From assembly GCF_900143525.1 (NCBI RefSeq), contig NZ_FREZ01000008.1:124001-188000 (forward strand): a DNA stretch of 64,000 nt, given 5' to 3'. This DNA is from Ruegeria sp. Alg231-54. GTDB lineage: Bacteria; Pseudomonadota; Alphaproteobacteria; Rhodobacterales; Rhodobacteraceae. Positions within the stretch are counted from its first letter, which is position 1; each line of letters opens with the position of its first letter. Position numbers and translations under genes: made by a program. The notes under the pieces were generated by a model. The model was not told the origin of the DNA. It worked only from the letters and a program-made list of their open reading frames with translations, and made no database searches. Shown piece after piece: positions 63,167 to 64,000 of this stretch.

Positions 63167-63643
63167 ATGGGTGCGGCGGTTCAGCAGAACGGAGGCGGGA
63201 ACGGGCGCAGACGCGGCCGTCGTCGCGGGCGGGCGCAGCCGATGGCCGAGATCAACGTGACGCCTTTTGTAGACGTCATGTTGGTTTTGCTGATTATCTT
63301 TATGGTGGCGGCACCGCTTCTAACCGTTGGCGTGCCGGTGGACCTGCCCAAGACGGCGGCAAGCGCGTTGCCGGGCGATAACGAAGAACCGCTGACAGTC
63401 ACGATGACTGCAGAAGGGCGCGTTCAGATTCAAACCACCGATGTTGCCCGCGAAGAGTTGATTGGCAAGCTGCGCGCCATTGCGGCAGAACGCAGCAGTG
63501 ACCGGGTGTTCCTGCGCGCGGATGGCGCGATCCCTTATGCGCAGGTTATGCAGGTTATGGGTGCGCTGAATGCAGGTGGGTTTTCCAATGTGGGGCTGGT
63601 GACCGATACCGGCGGCCCCGCGTTGGACGAAGGTGGAGAGTGA
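63167..63643 (+). CDS. tolR: Tol system protein TolR
   Basis: A 158-residue ExbD-like protein; the proton-binding Asp is D36 in VTPFVDVMLVLLIIFMVAAPL, followed by a periplasmic domain (PLTVTMTAEGRVQIQ; PYAQVMQVMGALNAGGF). An unusual Arg/Gly-rich stretch (GGNGRRRGRRRGRAQ, about 10-23) precedes the helix. The ATG at 63167 is one base after the tolQ stop. Confidence 0.96.
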   Translation: MGAAVQQNGGGNGRRRGRRRGRAQPMAEINVTPFVDVMLVLLIIFMVAAPLLTVGVPVDLPKTAASALPGDNEEPLTVTMTAEGRVQIQTTDVAREELIGKLRAIAAERSSDRVFLRADGAIPYAQVMQVMGALNAGGFSNVGLVTDTGGPALDEGGE

Positions 63644-63652
63644 GGCCGCGCG

Positions 63653-64000
63653 GTGGATACCGGCACCAAGATCTCGGCAATTGCCCATGTCAGTTTGATT
63701 TCGTGGGCTCTGTTTGGCGGCACCTTTCGGTCCGAACCATTGCCTATGCCTGTTCAGGATATCTCGGTGATCTCGGCTGAACAGTTCGCAGCAATGACGG
63801 CTCAGAGTGAGGCGCCTGAGCTGCCTACGCCAACTGCCCTGCAACAGCCCGATGCGCCCGAGGAAGAAATCCCCACCCCTGAACCGGTGGAGCAGGAACC
63901 TCCGACGCCTGAAGTGTCTGAGCCAAATGAACCAGAGCCAGAGCTGGAACCAGAACCGCTGGCCCCTCCTCCCGAACCGGTCGCGATCGAACAGCCCCCC
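63653..64000 (+). CDS. tolA: Tol system periplasmic-spanning protein TolA (3' end beyond window)
   Basis: The start is GTG at 63653, seven bases after GAGG. An N-terminal helix (about 6-24, ISAIAHVSLISWALFGGTF) anchors it in the inner membrane, and what follows is a Pro/Glu-rich region (repeated EPEPE, PTPE units). The C-terminal domain that binds Pal/TolB would lie beyond 64000. The order tolQ-tolR-tolA is complete up to that point. Confidence 0.85.
   Translation, partial: MDTGTKISAIAHVSLISWALFGGTFRSEPLPMPVQDISVISAEQFAAMTAQSEAPELPTPTALQQPDAPEEEIPTPEPVEQEPPTPEVSEPNEPEPELEPEPLAPPPEPVAIEQPP

Noticed and set aside
1..64000. CRISPR arrays, insertion sequences, tRNA and rRNA genes
   Set aside because: No short regular repeats with spacers, transposase genes, tRNA-like cloverleaf or rRNA motifs were recognised on either strand by eye.

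Overview
The window reads as chromosomal DNA of a marine alphaproteobacterium of the Rhodobacteraceae (Roseobacter group, Ruegeria-like). This is inferred from protein content rather than a database search: a phosphatidylcholine synthase, PuuD urate hydroxylase with a cytochrome c tail, a fused FdsG-FdsB formate dehydrogenase subunit, a bifunctional allantoinase/OHCU decarboxylase, a DUF1127 protein, the ruvCAB-ybgC-tolQRA order, moderately high GC and very tight gene packing. No plasmid, phage, transposon, CRISPR, rRNA or tRNA signature was seen. About 63 protein genes are supported; the first (trpF) and last (tolA) are cut by the window edges.

Layout. 1-11 kb: tryptophan genes trpF and trpB (+) with a small ABM-like gene between them, a methyltransferase, a second ABM protein, DUF2237, a serine hydrolase, pth and rplY (-), an FMN hydroxy-acid dehydrogenase, trpA (-, split from trpB), a PagL-like lipid A deacylase and ychF. 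11-18 kb: a LysR regulator followed by an NAD-dependent formate dehydrogenase (fused FdsGB plus FdsA), closed by a strong terminator, then a cyclase/thioesterase pair. 18-24 kb: tamB and tamA, the outer-membrane translocation module. 24-33 kb: a purine (urate to glyoxylate) catabolic region with puuD, a LysR regulator, uraH, puuE-uraD fusion, allA, allE and ghrA, interrupted by a gap paralogue and two small exported proteins. 33-37 kb: an acyl-CoA dehydrogenase and thioesterase, a ZevAB-like metal uptake pair and truA. 37-44 kb: ycjX-GNAT-ycjF, a VIT-type transporter, a possible 42-residue membrane peptide and a giant DUF2339 membrane protein. 44-56 kb: ileS, ogt, a Gre-like protein, pcs, xerC, DUF484, fsa, priA, an MFS carrier and prmA. 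56-64 kb: a membrane protein, DUF1127, ruvC-ruvA-ruvB, a conserved unknown, a SulP transporter, and ybgC-tolQ-tolR-tolA.

How the genes work together. Formate oxidation by FdsGBA gives NADH. The ureide genes turn urate through hydroxyisourate, OHCU, allantoin and ureidoglycolate to glyoxylate, which GhrA can reduce; the allantoate-hydrolysing step is not in the window. TamAB, Tol, PagL, Pcs and SulP concern the envelope; RuvABC, PriA, XerC and Ogt concern DNA maintenance.

No clearly new large system is visible. The most interesting sequence-level signals are: a hairpin that masks the ribosome binding site of the gene between trpF and trpB; a perfect 18-bp palindrome just before trpB; three exact 109-residue repeats inside TamB; a two-part inverted repeat next to rplY; a hairpin in the rplY leader; a cluster of CGATA motifs before the formate dehydrogenase genes; and a coupled GNAT gene lodged between ycjX and ycjF.
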